A DNA stretch of 54,598 nt from an uncultured Bacteroidia bacterium. Lineage in GTDB: Bacteria > Bacteroidota > Bacteroidia > Bacteroidales > UBA932. A model generated the notes under the pieces. The model was not told the DNA's origin. It did no database searches and worked only from the letters and a program-made list of their open reading frames with translations. Position numbers and translations under genes: made by a program. Below are positions 26,002 through 35,365 of this stretch, one piece after another (the stretch's first letter is position 1; each line of letters starts with the position of its first letter). The stretch is from contig CADBPR010000100.1 of the NCBI GenBank assembly GCA_902796555.1, forward strand, positions 1 through 54,598. Direction: 5' to 3'.

Positions 26002-26961
26002 CTACAGTTCCCAGCCCAGGGCCGAAGCGCCGAGGATGGCGGCATCGGATTCTTTCAGCTGGGAGAACACCAGTTTCACCTTGTCGCGCCACAGCGGCAG
26101 GACGTTGGCGTTCATGCTGCGCTGAATCGGTTCCGTCAGGAACTCTTTGGCACGGGCCAGACCGCCGAAGAGCACGATGGCTTCCGGAGCGGAGAAGGCG
26201 ATGAAATCGGCCAGGCTGGCGCCCAGCATCTCGCCGGTGAAATCAAACACCCGGAGGGCGAGTTTGTCACCATCCTTCGCGGCATCGTAGATATCCTTGG
26301 AGGTAATCTTGTCCAGGCTGCGCAGCGAAGACGGTTCGTCGCTCATATCCAGCCATTCGCGGGCCGTACGGGCGATACCGATGGCGGAGCAATAGGCTTC
26401 CAGACAGCCGGTCTTGCCGCAACCGCACAGACGGCCGTTGTGACGCACCGCGCAGGTGTGACCAAGCTCGCCGGCAAAACCGTCGTGACCGTAGACCACT
26501 TCCCCGTTGATGACGATACCGCTACCCACGCCTGTTCCCAGGGTAATCATGATGAAATTCTTCATACCGCGGGCGGCGCCATAGGTCATTTCGCCCATGG
26601 CGGCTGCGTTGGCGTCATTGGTCAGACACACCGGAATCCCGTCCATCGCCTCGGAAAGCATCTTGGCGAAGGGAATGGATTTGGTGCCGCCCCAGGTCAG
26701 GTTCGGAGCGTTTTCAATAATGCCGGTATAGTAGTTGCCGTTCGGGGCGCCCACACCGATGCCGCGGATGTTGTTTTCCGCTTTCGCTTCGGAGATGATG
26801 CGCTTCAGGGCTTCCGCCAGTTCTGCGATGTAGGGTGCGATTTCGGTATAGGTATCGGAACGGATGACCGTCTGGGCCAGGACCGTACCGCGGGCATCGA
26901 CGATGCCACATTTGGTGGTCTGTCCGCCGACATCAATGCCGATAACGAGTTCTTTTGCCAT
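26002..26961 (-). CDS. ROK-family sugar kinase
   Basis: This 319-residue cytoplasmic kinase would phosphorylate a hexose with ATP. The N-terminal phosphate loop reads GIDVGGQTTKCG (8-19), the catalytic base is D116 in TNDANAAAMGE, and the second ATP-binding region is LGTGVGSGIV (141-150). The ROK zinc site is complete: H168 in GELGHT plus C179, C181 and C186 in CGCGKTGCLE. There is no N-terminal helix-turn-helix, so it is a kinase and not a ROK repressor. Pairing with a sugar transporter 21 bp upstream suggests that it captures the imported sugar, glucose or a similar hexose. A strong terminator follows. Confidence 0.88.
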   Translation of the reverse strand: MAKELVIGIDVGGQTTKCGIVDARGTVLAQTVIRSDTYTEIAPYIAELAEALKRIISEAKAENNIRGIGVGAPNGNYYTGIIENAPNLTWGGTKSIPFAKMLSEAMDGIPVCLTNDANAAAMGEMTYGAARGMKNFIMITLGTGVGSGIVINGEVVYGHDGFAGELGHTCAVRHNGRLCGCGKTGCLEAYCSAIGIARTAREWLDMSDEPSSLRSLDKITSKDIYDAAKDGDKLALRVFDFTGEMLGASLADFIAFSAPEAIVLFGGLARAKEFLTEPIQRSMNANVLPLWRDKVKLVFSQLKESDAAILGASALGWEL

Positions 26962-26982
26962 AATTATTTATATGCTAAGAGT

Positions 26983-28254
26983 TTATGCTTTCTTGATACG
27001 GGAACCGACGAGGGCGAAGAAGAGGATGAAGGCGAGACCGCAGACAATCACCCAGTAGCTGCCCATATAGCTTACCTTGTCGGCAATGAAGTTCTGCAGG
27101 AGCGGGAGGATACCGCCACCGACCACCATGGCCATGAAGATACCGGAAGCCTTTTCGGTTGCGGCACCCAGGCCTTCGACGGCCAGGTCAAAGATGGTAC
27201 CCCACATCACGCTGGTGCACAGACCGCAGAGGACGAGCAGCAGGGCGGACAGCGGGATATTGACCATGGAGAAACCGGAACCGGTGAAAGCGGGCATCGA
27301 AGCGCGGGTGGCAGGGGAAGCGAAGATGGCGACCAGAACCAGCAGCAGGGCGACAGCGGACACGCAGGTGAGCTGGGCGCGGGAAGACACCTTACCGCTG
27401 ATAACGGTGGAAATCAGACGGCCGACCAGCATCAGGAACCAATAGGTACCGGCCACGAAACCGGCGATGGAAGCTGCGGTGGCCGGGTCCATACCGGCGC
27501 CGCTCTCAGGATCGGAGAGGTAGAAGTTCAGCGTACCGGGGATACCCACCTCGACACCGACATAGATAAAGATGGCAATGATACCGAAGATGAAGTGACG
27601 GAACTGCCAAGGGCTGGCAGCCACCTCGCCTTTGGATTCGGCCTTCGGGTCCTCGATGGGGATGAACAGCAGGATGACGAACGCAGCTGCGAAGACGCCC
27701 ATGGCGATGTAGAGCAGCGGGTTGACGTCAGAAATGGCGGACTGGGCGGTCAACTGGCCGATCAGGGCACCGACGAACATCGGGGTCAGGGTACCCATGA
27801 GGGAGTTGAAGGAGCCGCCGACCTGGATGTACTGGTTGGAACGGGCGCCGCCGAGAATCTTCAGGGCCGGGTTCACGACCGTGTTCAGCATACAGACGGA
27901 GAAACCGCAGATGAACGCACCGAGCAGGTACACCACGAAGTTGGTCGGGAAGGAGGCGACGACACCGGAGAGGAACTGGACGAAAACGCCCAAGAAACCG
28001 ACCGCGATAGCCGCCAGAATGGTCTTCTTGTAGCCGATTTTGCTGAGCAGGTTACCGGCCGGAATACCCATGATGGCGTATGCCAGGAAGTTCATCATGT
28101 TGCCCATCATACCGAGGGCGTTGGAACCCGCAATCTGCGGCTGCATCTTCCAGATGTTGCCCAGAGGTGCGGCGAGGTTCGTAACGAAAGAAATCATTCC
28201 GAACAGGAATACCATCGTGATAATCGCGATGATGTTGCCATTTTTCTTTGCCAT
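26983..28254 (-). CDS. Major facilitator sugar transporter
   Basis: This 423-residue inner-membrane protein has about 12 hydrophobic helices, with a charged loop near the middle (IPIEDPKAESKGEV, about residues 205-218). The start MAKKNGNIIAIITMVFLFGMISFVTNLAAPLG resembles the FHS-type sugar:proton symporters (fucose, glucose/galactose, glucose/mannose) common in Bacteroidetes. It is first in an operon with the ROK kinase. It lies just downstream of the second Sus locus and might import the sugar released there, which is inference from position only. Its promoter is at 28305-28312. Confidence 0.85.
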   Translation of the reverse strand: MAKKNGNIIAIITMVFLFGMISFVTNLAAPLGNIWKMQPQIAGSNALGMMGNMMNFLAYAIMGIPAGNLLSKIGYKKTILAAIAVGFLGVFVQFLSGVVASFPTNFVVYLLGAFICGFSVCMLNTVVNPALKILGGARSNQYIQVGGSFNSLMGTLTPMFVGALIGQLTAQSAISDVNPLLYIAMGVFAAAFVILLFIPIEDPKAESKGEVAASPWQFRHFIFGIIAIFIYVGVEVGIPGTLNFYLSDPESGAGMDPATAASIAGFVAGTYWFLMLVGRLISTVISGKVSSRAQLTCVSAVALLLVLVAIFASPATRASMPAFTGSGFSMVNIPLSALLLVLCGLCTSVMWGTIFDLAVEGLGAATEKASGIFMAMVVGGGILPLLQNFIADKVSYMGSYWVIVCGLAFILFFALVGSRIKKA

Positions 28255-28287
28255 GTGTGTTTATGTTTTAGTTAATGATTATGCCAA

Positions 28288-28335
28288 TAAAAAGCATCGT
28301 CTTACAAATTTATAAAAAAATTCATAAAACGATGC
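28288..28335 (-). terminator. Inverted repeat and U-run after the NAGPA gene
   Basis: GCATCGT (28294-28300) and ACGATGC (28329-28335) are perfect 7-bp inverted repeats, 28 bp apart. On the minus strand the structure is followed by TTTTTAT (28292-28286), so it could terminate the NAGPA-gene transcript that ends at 28358. The long AT-rich loop also contains the transporter's -7 box, so an operator role is an equal possibility. Confidence 0.5.
28305..28312 (-). promoter_or_regulatory. -7 box of the transporter-ROK operon
   Basis: The minus strand reads TAAATTTG, a TAnnTTTG match, 50 bp before the transporter ATG at 28254. It sits inside the inverted repeat at 28294-28335. No clear -33 TTTG is present at the expected distance. 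Confidence 0.5.
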
Positions 28336-28357
28336 AAGAATCGGAGTTTTTATACGC

Positions 28358-30289
28358 CTATCTGCGCTTGAAGAAACCGACCGCCGTCTTGACGGCCCGG
28401 TACTCCTGCTTGCGGGACGAACCCTTGCCCTGTTCCCAGGTGTTGAGGTGGGTGCTGCCCAGCATCATGCCGGTCGAGCCGCCGCCGTCCAGGTTCTGAG
28501 CCGCGACACAGCCGATGCTCTTCATCACCAGGCCCAGCTCCGGCAGGGAGGCGCCGTCGCTTTCATCCACGCGGCCGTCACAGACGAACAGGACGACACG
28601 GCCGTCCGCCAGGATGCCGATGGCCGTACGGTCCGGGCTGTAACCCGGGAAGATATCGCTGGCCAACAGTTCGTAGTTGGTCGTATACCAGTCTCCGTTA
28701 TGGGAATGGTCGACCACCACCTTGTTGTCATACAGGACCATCGGGCCCGCGCTGATTGCGTTGTACGGCTCCCACTGCTGGTCCTGTCCCGGGAAGGAAC
28801 TGAGCTGGGTGTCGTTGGACTCATACCAGTATTTGGCCTGGTCGGGCACCGTCGGCTGCGGCAGGGTATAGTAATACGCCTTGCTCGGACGGGCCGACCA
28901 CCAGTAGGCGGAGGCGTTGCCTTCTTTGTCCACACCCAACACGGCCGGGGTCGTCAGGGTCCAGCTCTTGTCGGAAGTGCGGGAGGAGCCATAACCGTCG
29001 CCAACCCGTTTTCCGTCAATTACATAAGGGGAAGACCAACCGCTGTCCCAAGCGAAATAGCCACCGTTGATCATCACATAGCAATCGCCGTTGAAACCGG
29101 CCGACAGTTTGTCGATGGTCGTGAGCGAAGAGGGGGCTACCATGCGCAGTTCGATGTCTTTCCGGCAGTCCGCCACGGCATACCAGGCCTTGAAAGGCCG
29201 GCCGTTCAGCGGGGTTTCGGTCGCATAGACCTCCACACCGGCGGGAACGCCTGCGGGATTGGACACCCGTTTCCAGTCCAGGGAAGGCAGGGCGGGCTCT
29301 TCGCCCAGGCGGACCTTCACCGGCGTACTGTACCAGACATCGTCGCCGGAACGGGCATAGACACAGACCTGGAAGTCGGTGTCATATTCCAGTACGGCGT
29401 TGGGAATCAGCTGGCTGACCGTTTTGTTGGAAGGCAGGCTCGGCCCCCAGATAACGGTATCGTCCAGGTCGGGGATGCCGTCTTTGGAGAAGCACAGGCC
29501 ATGCTCGGGGTTGTTGCCCAGGCCCTTGATGGTATAGTTGACCATCACATAGGCGTAGGTGGACTTGACATCGTTGATAACCGGGGTCTTGGACGGATCC
29601 TGGACGCGGCAGGGACCGCTTTCCGCCAGCCGGGAGCTTTCCCGCAGCGGCTTGGCAACGGCCTGTACGCCGGCGACATAGGTACCCGCGGCCAGACCGC
29701 TGACGGCATAGGAGGTTTCACCGGCGGCGAGGCTCGCCACGGCCGGGCCGAAGCTTTCCTCTTCCTGGGAACGGATATAGACCTTGTACCCTTCGGCCCG
29801 GTCTCCGGCCGCTTTCCAGGTGACCTTCAGTTCGCCGCGCTCCGCCACGGCGGTGACGTCCGCGGGCGCATCGATATGGGTCCCGTCATGCTGGGAAGCC
29901 TCGTAGGCGGTCTGCATCGTGTACTCCGGCGCATAGGCGATGGCGGAGTGCTCCGTGAGACTTTTCCCGAGCGACTGTACGCCGAAACTGTACTTCTTGC
30001 CCGCCTCCAGGCCGCCGTATTCATAGGACGTTTCCCCTGCAGGCAGCGGGTTGTTCATATTCAGGGGTTCCACATGGTAGGCGGACGTTTCCGTCCGCAG
30101 GTACACGCGGTATCCCTGACTGCCCGTCATGGCTGTCCAGGTAAGCCGGGCGTCCGTCTCGGTCAACTGCTCGATGGCCAGACCTTCCGGCTTGGGCCGC
30201 GCCGTGGCAGAACTGGTCTCTTCCGCCGGCTTGCAGGCAAGCGCGGCGGAAAAGAACAGGAAACAAGTCAGTAAATATTTGATTTTCAT
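28358..30289 (-). CDS. FN3-NAGPA phosphodiester glycosidase lipoprotein
   Basis: The 643-residue protein begins MKIKYLLTCFLFFSAALAC, a likely lipoprotein signal. Three fibronectin-III-like domains (about 32-118, 141-230, 236-328) lead to a C-terminal NAGPA/DUF2233 domain (about 340-640). This fold is that of mammalian uncovering enzyme (GlcNAc-1-phosphodiester alpha-N-acetylglucosaminidase) and bacterial phosphodiester glycosidases. All family hallmarks are visible: VMINGGYF (405-412), ISAGPMVL (512-519), DRTAIGI (553-559), CDGR (570-573) and NLDGGGSTGM (599-608). It would cleave sugar-1-phosphodiester bonds on a surface or periplasmic substrate. It is the last gene of the second Sus locus, 5 bp after the BACON lipoprotein, and the only one there with a clear catalytic signature. 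Confidence 0.88.
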   Translation of the reverse strand: MKIKYLLTCFLFFSAALACKPAEETSSATARPKPEGLAIEQLTETDARLTWTAMTGSQGYRVYLRTETSAYHVEPLNMNNPLPAGETSYEYGGLEAGKKYSFGVQSLGKSLTEHSAIAYAPEYTMQTAYEASQHDGTHIDAPADVTAVAERGELKVTWKAAGDRAEGYKVYIRSQEEESFGPAVASLAAGETSYAVSGLAAGTYVAGVQAVAKPLRESSRLAESGPCRVQDPSKTPVINDVKSTYAYVMVNYTIKGLGNNPEHGLCFSKDGIPDLDDTVIWGPSLPSNKTVSQLIPNAVLEYDTDFQVCVYARSGDDVWYSTPVKVRLGEEPALPSLDWKRVSNPAGVPAGVEVYATETPLNGRPFKAWYAVADCRKDIELRMVAPSSLTTIDKLSAGFNGDCYVMINGGYFAWDSGWSSPYVIDGKRVGDGYGSSRTSDKSWTLTTPAVLGVDKEGNASAYWWSARPSKAYYYTLPQPTVPDQAKYWYESNDTQLSSFPGQDQQWEPYNAISAGPMVLYDNKVVVDHSHNGDWYTTNYELLASDIFPGYSPDRTAIGILADGRVVLFVCDGRVDESDGASLPELGLVMKSIGCVAAQNLDGGGSTGMMLGSTHLNTWEQGKGSSRKQEYRAVKTAVGFFKRR

Positions 30290-30294
30290 GCTTA

Positions 30295-32847
30295 TCAGTC
30301 AACCTTGAACAGGGACATACCCGTGGAAGTGATACCGGCAAGGATGTAGATGTCGCCTTCATCGGTGGTCAGGACATCGCAATAACCGGTCTTGTTCGTG
30401 CCTTCGTGGCCGACCGCGAAGAAGTCATCCGGGTCGCCGAGGGCATACCGCTGGAAGTTGTTGTCGTTGTTGCGGTTGTCATACAGGGCCTTGCGGAAGT
30501 GGTAACCGTCGGGATCGGTGGCGGCAGGCACCCGGATCAGCCGCAGGTAACCGTAAGAACGCTGGTTGGCGTCCTGCTCGATGCTGACATAGCAGAGGTA
30601 CTCTTCACCGTTGAGGTAGAACAGGCGCGGATCGAGCGCGTTGTTGTCAAAGTTGCCCATGCCGGAGTAATTGGAATAGACGGCTTCACCGTTCTCTTCC
30701 GCCATTATGGTTTGATACCAGCCGTCCGGCTTGCCATAATACCACATGACGATGAAACGGAGGCTGAAGTTGCTGGCGTACAGGGCCTGACGGGTGGCGT
30801 TATCGCCCGTACCGGCCGGAGAGGACGTGATATAGATACCGCCTGTCTCGGCGCCCTTGGTCGTCTGCAGATAAGGAGCCTCGGTGGCCTGCGGGTCGAT
30901 GGCGCCGCCGGCAATGTGGAAATCAATCGAAGTACGCTGGCCGTTCTTGGATTCCGGCACATAGAAGGAGACGAAGGAGAACAGGCCGTCCTCATCGTTG
31001 CCCCAGAAGGTCATCTTGTCACCATATCGCTCGCCGGCCGGCACTTCGTAGCCGTCCAGCACAGTCTCAGCCCGGGTCGGAACACCTTCGCTGTCCGGAT
31101 CGGTCAGGCGGTAAATCTGCAGCTTCTGGCCGCTGTCGCCCATCGCCATGTTGGACACATAGATATCCGTCGTCTCGTAGCTGGGCACCTTGACGATACC
31201 GCTGGTCCAGAAGCGGCCTTCCATCGGGAAGCCGTCGGTAATCGTACGGACATAGGAGCCGTCAGCCCGGCTGAATACGGCCACGCCGTATTTTCCAATC
31301 TCGTTGCCGGCGATGGTCACATAGACATAGTCGCCGAGGATGACGGCGTTGCGGTTCCAGTTGGAGCAGTCCGTCACAGCGTCGTCCCAGTCGCCTTTGC
31401 TGCCGTTGTAGTGGCCCCAGACGCGGGTCAGGGTGGTCATGGCGTTCGGGTCAATCAGCACGTTCACGACACCGTCGACATATTCCACCTGTGGAGCGAA
31501 GGTGTTGCCCTCGGTGGTGACGTCGGCATTGGCCTTGTACGGGGTGGAAATGTTGCCGTTGAACTTGTTGTTGTCACGGGCGCCGTTACCCAGGGTAATG
31601 GTGCTGGTTTTCAGGTTGTTGAAGTGGACACCGCAGGCGGAAGGGCCTTCGAAAGTATTGCTCGCCAGGACGACGTCGTTGTTCTCGTTGCCAATCCGCA
31701 CCGCATAGGAAGAATAAGGATTCTTGAAGGTGTTGGTGGTCAGGCTGGCCCGGCCGCCGTAAATCTGCATCAGGCGGTGTCCCTTGCCGCCGTCCACCGT
31801 AGTGCTGCGGATGATGTCGTGGCCGTAGCCGCTCTCCTCGGAAAGGAGGAAGATACCGGTTGCATTTTCCGCGAGGTTGGTCATATCAATCGTTACATTG
31901 GTAATCGTCACGCCGTAACCGGCCGAATGGAGCATGATACCGTGCGGGTAGTTGTAGCTGGTGCCGAGGGTCGGCAGGGAGCCTTCGCCGCTGTTGCAGA
32001 TGGTCAGACCGCTGATGGTGGCAGCCTGCTTCTTAATCTCGATGGAGCCGTCGAGAACGGCCACGCCGTTGCCCTCGATGGTGAGCGGCATGTTGGTCTC
32101 GTCGATGATGATATCGCCTTTGTGCGTACCGGCAGCCAGGGTCAGGGTGGCCGGACCGTCTGCCAGCTCGGCATAAACGGCCAGGGCGGCCGCCAGGTCG
32201 GCATAACCGACTTCGTTGAGAATCACGTGCGGTTCGCTCTGTTTGATCTTCAGGACGTAAATCAGCTTGTCGGTGCCTTCACGGTAGAAGTTCACCTCAG
32301 CCTCGCGAACGGCGGGTTCGCTGTTCGGCGCCAGGGTCAGGATGGCCTTGTCGGCGGTGACGGATACGTCAATCCAGTCGGCCTCCGTAGAGGCGGAGAA
32401 AGGCACGTTGGACGTCACATTCAACTCGAAGGTACCGCCTTCCACCGGATAGATTTCCTCGGACTCGACCGAAATTTCGATACCGGCGCCGGCTTTCTGC
32501 ATCACGGCGAAGGTCTTGGACTCGGTACCGTCCTGGGGTTTGAGGGTTACGCGGGTCTGCCGCATGTTTTCCTCTTCATTCTTGGTGACGGAGAATTCCA
32601 GGGTCTTGGTCTCGGCCGCTTTGGTGCCGACATATTTCAGCCACGCGGCCTCTTCGGGAATCACCACGTCGAATGCGACAGTGGCGGTCACCTTGACCTG
32701 GAAATTCTGGGCATCGGCGGAGAGGGTTTCCACCTCCTCAACCTCGATGGTCGGTTCCGGTTTGACCGGAGTCGGTTCCTGCTCTGCCGGCTTGTTGCAG
32801 GCGAAAAGCAAGGATGCTGCCATCAACGCATAGAGAATCTTTTTCAT
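30295..32847 (-). CDS. BACON / beta-helix / propeller-like surface lipoprotein
   Basis: The 850-residue lipoprotein has the signal MKKILYALMAASLLFAC. Two BACON-type beta-sandwich domains occupy about 38-118 and 122-206; each ends in a KQ/QK strand (FAVMQKAG, VLKIKQSE). Residues about 208-450 form a right-handed parallel beta-helix, with repeated TIEGNGVAVLDGSIEI-type coils and many asparagines. It resembles pectin-lyase-fold proteins, but no lyase catalytic motif is evident. Residues about 480-850 look like a beta-propeller or similar all-beta module as in DUF4623-type locus proteins; I am not sure of that family. It is probably a surface glycan-binding protein, possibly an enzyme, of the SusC/SusD operon. 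Confidence 0.72.
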   Translation of the reverse strand: MKKILYALMAASLLFACNKPAEQEPTPVKPEPTIEVEEVETLSADAQNFQVKVTATVAFDVVIPEEAAWLKYVGTKAAETKTLEFSVTKNEEENMRQTRVTLKPQDGTESKTFAVMQKAGAGIEISVESEEIYPVEGGTFELNVTSNVPFSASTEADWIDVSVTADKAILTLAPNSEPAVREAEVNFYREGTDKLIYVLKIKQSEPHVILNEVGYADLAAALAVYAELADGPATLTLAAGTHKGDIIIDETNMPLTIEGNGVAVLDGSIEIKKQAATISGLTICNSGEGSLPTLGTSYNYPHGIMLHSAGYGVTITNVTIDMTNLAENATGIFLLSEESGYGHDIIRSTTVDGGKGHRLMQIYGGRASLTTNTFKNPYSSYAVRIGNENNDVVLASNTFEGPSACGVHFNNLKTSTITLGNGARDNNKFNGNISTPYKANADVTTEGNTFAPQVEYVDGVVNVLIDPNAMTTLTRVWGHYNGSKGDWDDAVTDCSNWNRNAVILGDYVYVTIAGNEIGKYGVAVFSRADGSYVRTITDGFPMEGRFWTSGIVKVPSYETTDIYVSNMAMGDSGQKLQIYRLTDPDSEGVPTRAETVLDGYEVPAGERYGDKMTFWGNDEDGLFSFVSFYVPESKNGQRTSIDFHIAGGAIDPQATEAPYLQTTKGAETGGIYITSSPAGTGDNATRQALYASNFSLRFIVMWYYGKPDGWYQTIMAEENGEAVYSNYSGMGNFDNNALDPRLFYLNGEEYLCYVSIEQDANQRSYGYLRLIRVPAATDPDGYHFRKALYDNRNNDNNFQRYALGDPDDFFAVGHEGTNKTGYCDVLTTDEGDIYILAGITSTGMSLFKVD

Positions 32848-32868
32848 AAGAAATGTTTTTAATGTTAT

Positions 32869-34458
32869 TTATCGGTTATTCGCTTTCAAAGGGTCATTTG
32901 CAATCAGTCGGCAGAGCTCGTGAAAAGCTTCGTTGTCGACCGGGTCGGAGGATTGGCGCAGGTGATTGAAGGAGTCGGTGTCCTGGTACATGGCGATGGG
33001 TTTCACGCCGTATACGCCGGCGCTCTTCATGCCTTCAATGTAGCTCCGCCAGCGGTTTGCATAGTCCTCCCAGGTTTCCGTGACCGTTTTGCCGTCCTTT
33101 TCCTTCGTGTACTCGGACGCCTGGCGGTCACGGGGATGCGGCATCATCATGTCATCGAACTCCAGCTCCATCGCCAGGTTGTACCGTGCGATTTCGGAGA
33201 AGAAAGAGGACATGGGATTCACCCCGAAGGTGTCCCAATAATAGTTGGGCTGCATCCAGGCATAATCGATGCCGAACTCGGTCCAATACCGGTACCCGGC
33301 TGCCGCACGGTAGGGAATCCAGCATACGCTCTCACGATACCGGTGGATATAGTCGGAAACCATCGGGAACACTTCGTCCCAGGCCTTGTAGCCGACCTCC
33401 CATCCATCCAGCAGGACACCGTTGACGGTATCCCCGCCACGGCCGCCGACGCCGGAACGCGTACTGGGCAGTTCTTCGGACATGATATAGAAACCGCCGA
33501 GCTCGATATGCTGGAAACCGGCCTCTGCAAAACGCTTCCGGACCTCGTCCACATACCAGAAATAGGCTGCCCGCCGTTGTGCGGGTTGGGAGAAATCGGT
33601 CTGTACGCCTTGCAGTTTCCCCCAGTACGTGGTCGAAGAGCCGACCACATTGTAGCGCTCCCGCGGGGCGATGTCCGGCATCATCACGATGATTTTCGTC
33701 TTCGCCACCGGTTCGCCAATCCGGGCAATCGCCTCTCCCGTCAGGGCATCCAGCGCAGGAAGACCGTTTTCGGAATTGAACCAGTAATCCAGGAATGTCA
33801 GGGCGTCCGCCTGGTTGGCGGCCGGCATGGCGATGCTCGGGTTGCTCCAGTCACGGGCGCCGACCGCATAGGAACGGGGCGGGTAATCCGACGTCCGGCC
33901 CTCCAGAATCAGGAAGGCGTCGAACAGCCATTTTTCCTCGCCGGTGTCCGGGTCGGTCCAGGTGACGAAAGACTTCAGCCGGTCGCGGGACCAGTACTTG
34001 GGTGTACGGCCGGCAGCGCCGTACAGCAGGGCCATATCGGCAAAGAAGGGCACCTTCGTACGGGATTCCTCCCAGGCATACAGGCCACCCTTCCAGGTCT
34101 GGAACGTCGTTTTGACAACGGCGCCCAAACGGCCGTTCTCCCCTTCTGCGCAGGCATACAGGATATAATCCGTCGACGGCTGCAGTACTCCATATTCCAG
34201 ATGGAGACCAGCGTCGAAGGCTTTCCCGTTGGTGCGGATTTGTTCGGCAGTTTTGTCGGCCAGGTCACCGGTCACAGCCCACAGCCACGCCTTCTGCGCG
34301 TTGACCAGTTTCAGGTCTATCCAGACAGAATGGCTGCCGACGGAATCCACATCCATCTGCAGGGCAGGTTGTGCAATACGCTCGGCTTCCCGCCGTCCGC
34401 CGGCACAGGCCAGCAGCACGACAGGAAGCAAAAAGGCGATGACCCGGCAATGCATCAT
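32869..34458 (-). CDS. DUF4855 lipoprotein
   Basis: The start MMHCRVIAFLLPVVLLAC gives a lipobox (LLAC). Residues about 25-120 are Ig-like; from about 125 the protein matches the DUF4855 pattern, with LLYGAAGRTPKYWSRDRLKSF near its start. This family is predicted to adopt a TIM-barrel fold and is common in Bacteroidetes glycan loci. Acidic segments such as HIELGGFYIMSEELP and FGIDYAWMQPNYYWD could line an active site. Its start overlaps the stop of the DUF1735 gene by 4 nt. It is a candidate glycoside hydrolase for a locus otherwise without one; activity is unproven. Confidence 0.72.
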   Translation of the reverse strand: MMHCRVIAFLLPVVLLACAGGRREAERIAQPALQMDVDSVGSHSVWIDLKLVNAQKAWLWAVTGDLADKTAEQIRTNGKAFDAGLHLEYGVLQPSTDYILYACAEGENGRLGAVVKTTFQTWKGGLYAWEESRTKVPFFADMALLYGAAGRTPKYWSRDRLKSFVTWTDPDTGEEKWLFDAFLILEGRTSDYPPRSYAVGARDWSNPSIAMPAANQADALTFLDYWFNSENGLPALDALTGEAIARIGEPVAKTKIIVMMPDIAPRERYNVVGSSTTYWGKLQGVQTDFSQPAQRRAAYFWYVDEVRKRFAEAGFQHIELGGFYIMSEELPSTRSGVGGRGGDTVNGVLLDGWEVGYKAWDEVFPMVSDYIHRYRESVCWIPYRAAAGYRYWTEFGIDYAWMQPNYYWDTFGVNPMSSFFSEIARYNLAMELEFDDMMMPHPRDRQASEYTKEKDGKTVTETWEDYANRWRSYIEGMKSAGVYGVKPIAMYQDTDSFNHLRQSSDPVDNEAFHELCRLIANDPLKANNR

Positions 34459-35363
34459 GATTTCTTGGTCTTGGTAACGCGGACCACCATCTCATCCTCG
34501 GTAACGGGCATGAAGTCCAGGTTGCCGTTTTCGGTGACAACCTCCACGGCGTCAATCTTGATGATGCCGGCGACGTGGGACACATCCAGGCCCACTTTGT
34601 TCATATCCATGGCTACTTCGATATCCGTCTCGATATCACCGGCTTTGATGGTCGCTTCTCCGGAAGGGAGCGTAACGGAACCGGCCGGGGCAGCCACGTA
34701 GTCAATCCCGTTTACGGTGGTGGCGGCGGGGTCGAAGTGGAACTTCACGATTACGTTGTGATTCGGAATGGCATGGTCCAGTTTCACGCCGACCTTGGCC
34801 GTAGCGACGGATTCTTCCTTGCAGGTCATCGGGTTGTCCAGGGCGCGTACGCTCAGGGTGGACAGGACAGGACGGACCAGCACCATGTACTTGGTCGTGC
34901 TGACGGCCAGGTCGGCCTTGCGGATGAAGACCGGGATGACAAAGGCGTCGGTCTCGGTGGTCATCTTGGTGACCATGGCGCGCGGATCCCATTTCACGTC
35001 CACTTTCTGCCGGGCTTCTCCGGCGGTGAAGTTCAGTACCGTGCCGTCGATTTCGTCGGCATTGTACAGGCTCTTGGGCAGAGGCAGGTATCCGGTCGAA
35101 TGGCGCTCGTTATAGGCCAGGAGGGAGTCCGTCGGTGCGATGCCGATTTCCACGGTGCTGGGCGAAAGACCTTTCCCGGCCTTGATGACACCGATGCGGA
35201 ACTGGGCATCGTATACCGAAAAGTCCTGAATCAGGGCATCGGTCTCGCTGCGCATGTATACGGTATCGTTTACCATATAGTCGTTGCGGAAATCGTGACA
35301 GGCGGACAGGCAGGCTCCGGCCAGGACGATGGAAAGTATGTACTTATATTTCATATCCTTCAA
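34455..35363 (-). CDS. DUF1735-type surface lipoprotein
   Basis: The 302-residue protein starts MKDMKYKYILSIVLAGACLSAC (ATG at 35363 or 35354), a lipoprotein signal with lipobox LSAC. The body has DUF1735-type repeats, beta-sandwich modules typical of proteins encoded right after susD (MSTKYMVLV-like and KVGVKLDHAIPNHNV segments). Such proteins sit where the starch system has SusE/SusF and probably bind glycan at the surface. It begins 2 bp after the susD stop and is coupled to the DUF4855 gene. Confidence 0.75.
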   Translation of the reverse strand: MKDMKYKYILSIVLAGACLSACHDFRNDYMVNDTVYMRSETDALIQDFSVYDAQFRIGVIKAGKGLSPSTVEIGIAPTDSLLAYNERHSTGYLPLPKSLYNADEIDGTVLNFTAGEARQKVDVKWDPRAMVTKMTTETDAFVIPVFIRKADLAVSTTKYMVLVRPVLSTLSVRALDNPMTCKEESVATAKVGVKLDHAIPNHNVIVKFHFDPAATTVNGIDYVAAPAGSVTLPSGEATIKAGDIETDIEVAMDMNKVGLDVSHVAGIIKIDAVEVVTENGNLDFMPVTEDEMVVRVTKTKKS

Positions 35364-35365
35364 TA

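Noticed and set aside
25850-26092. N-terminal extension of the helicase gene
   Set aside because: It crosses the ROK terminator and the helicase -7 box and lacks helicase sequence.
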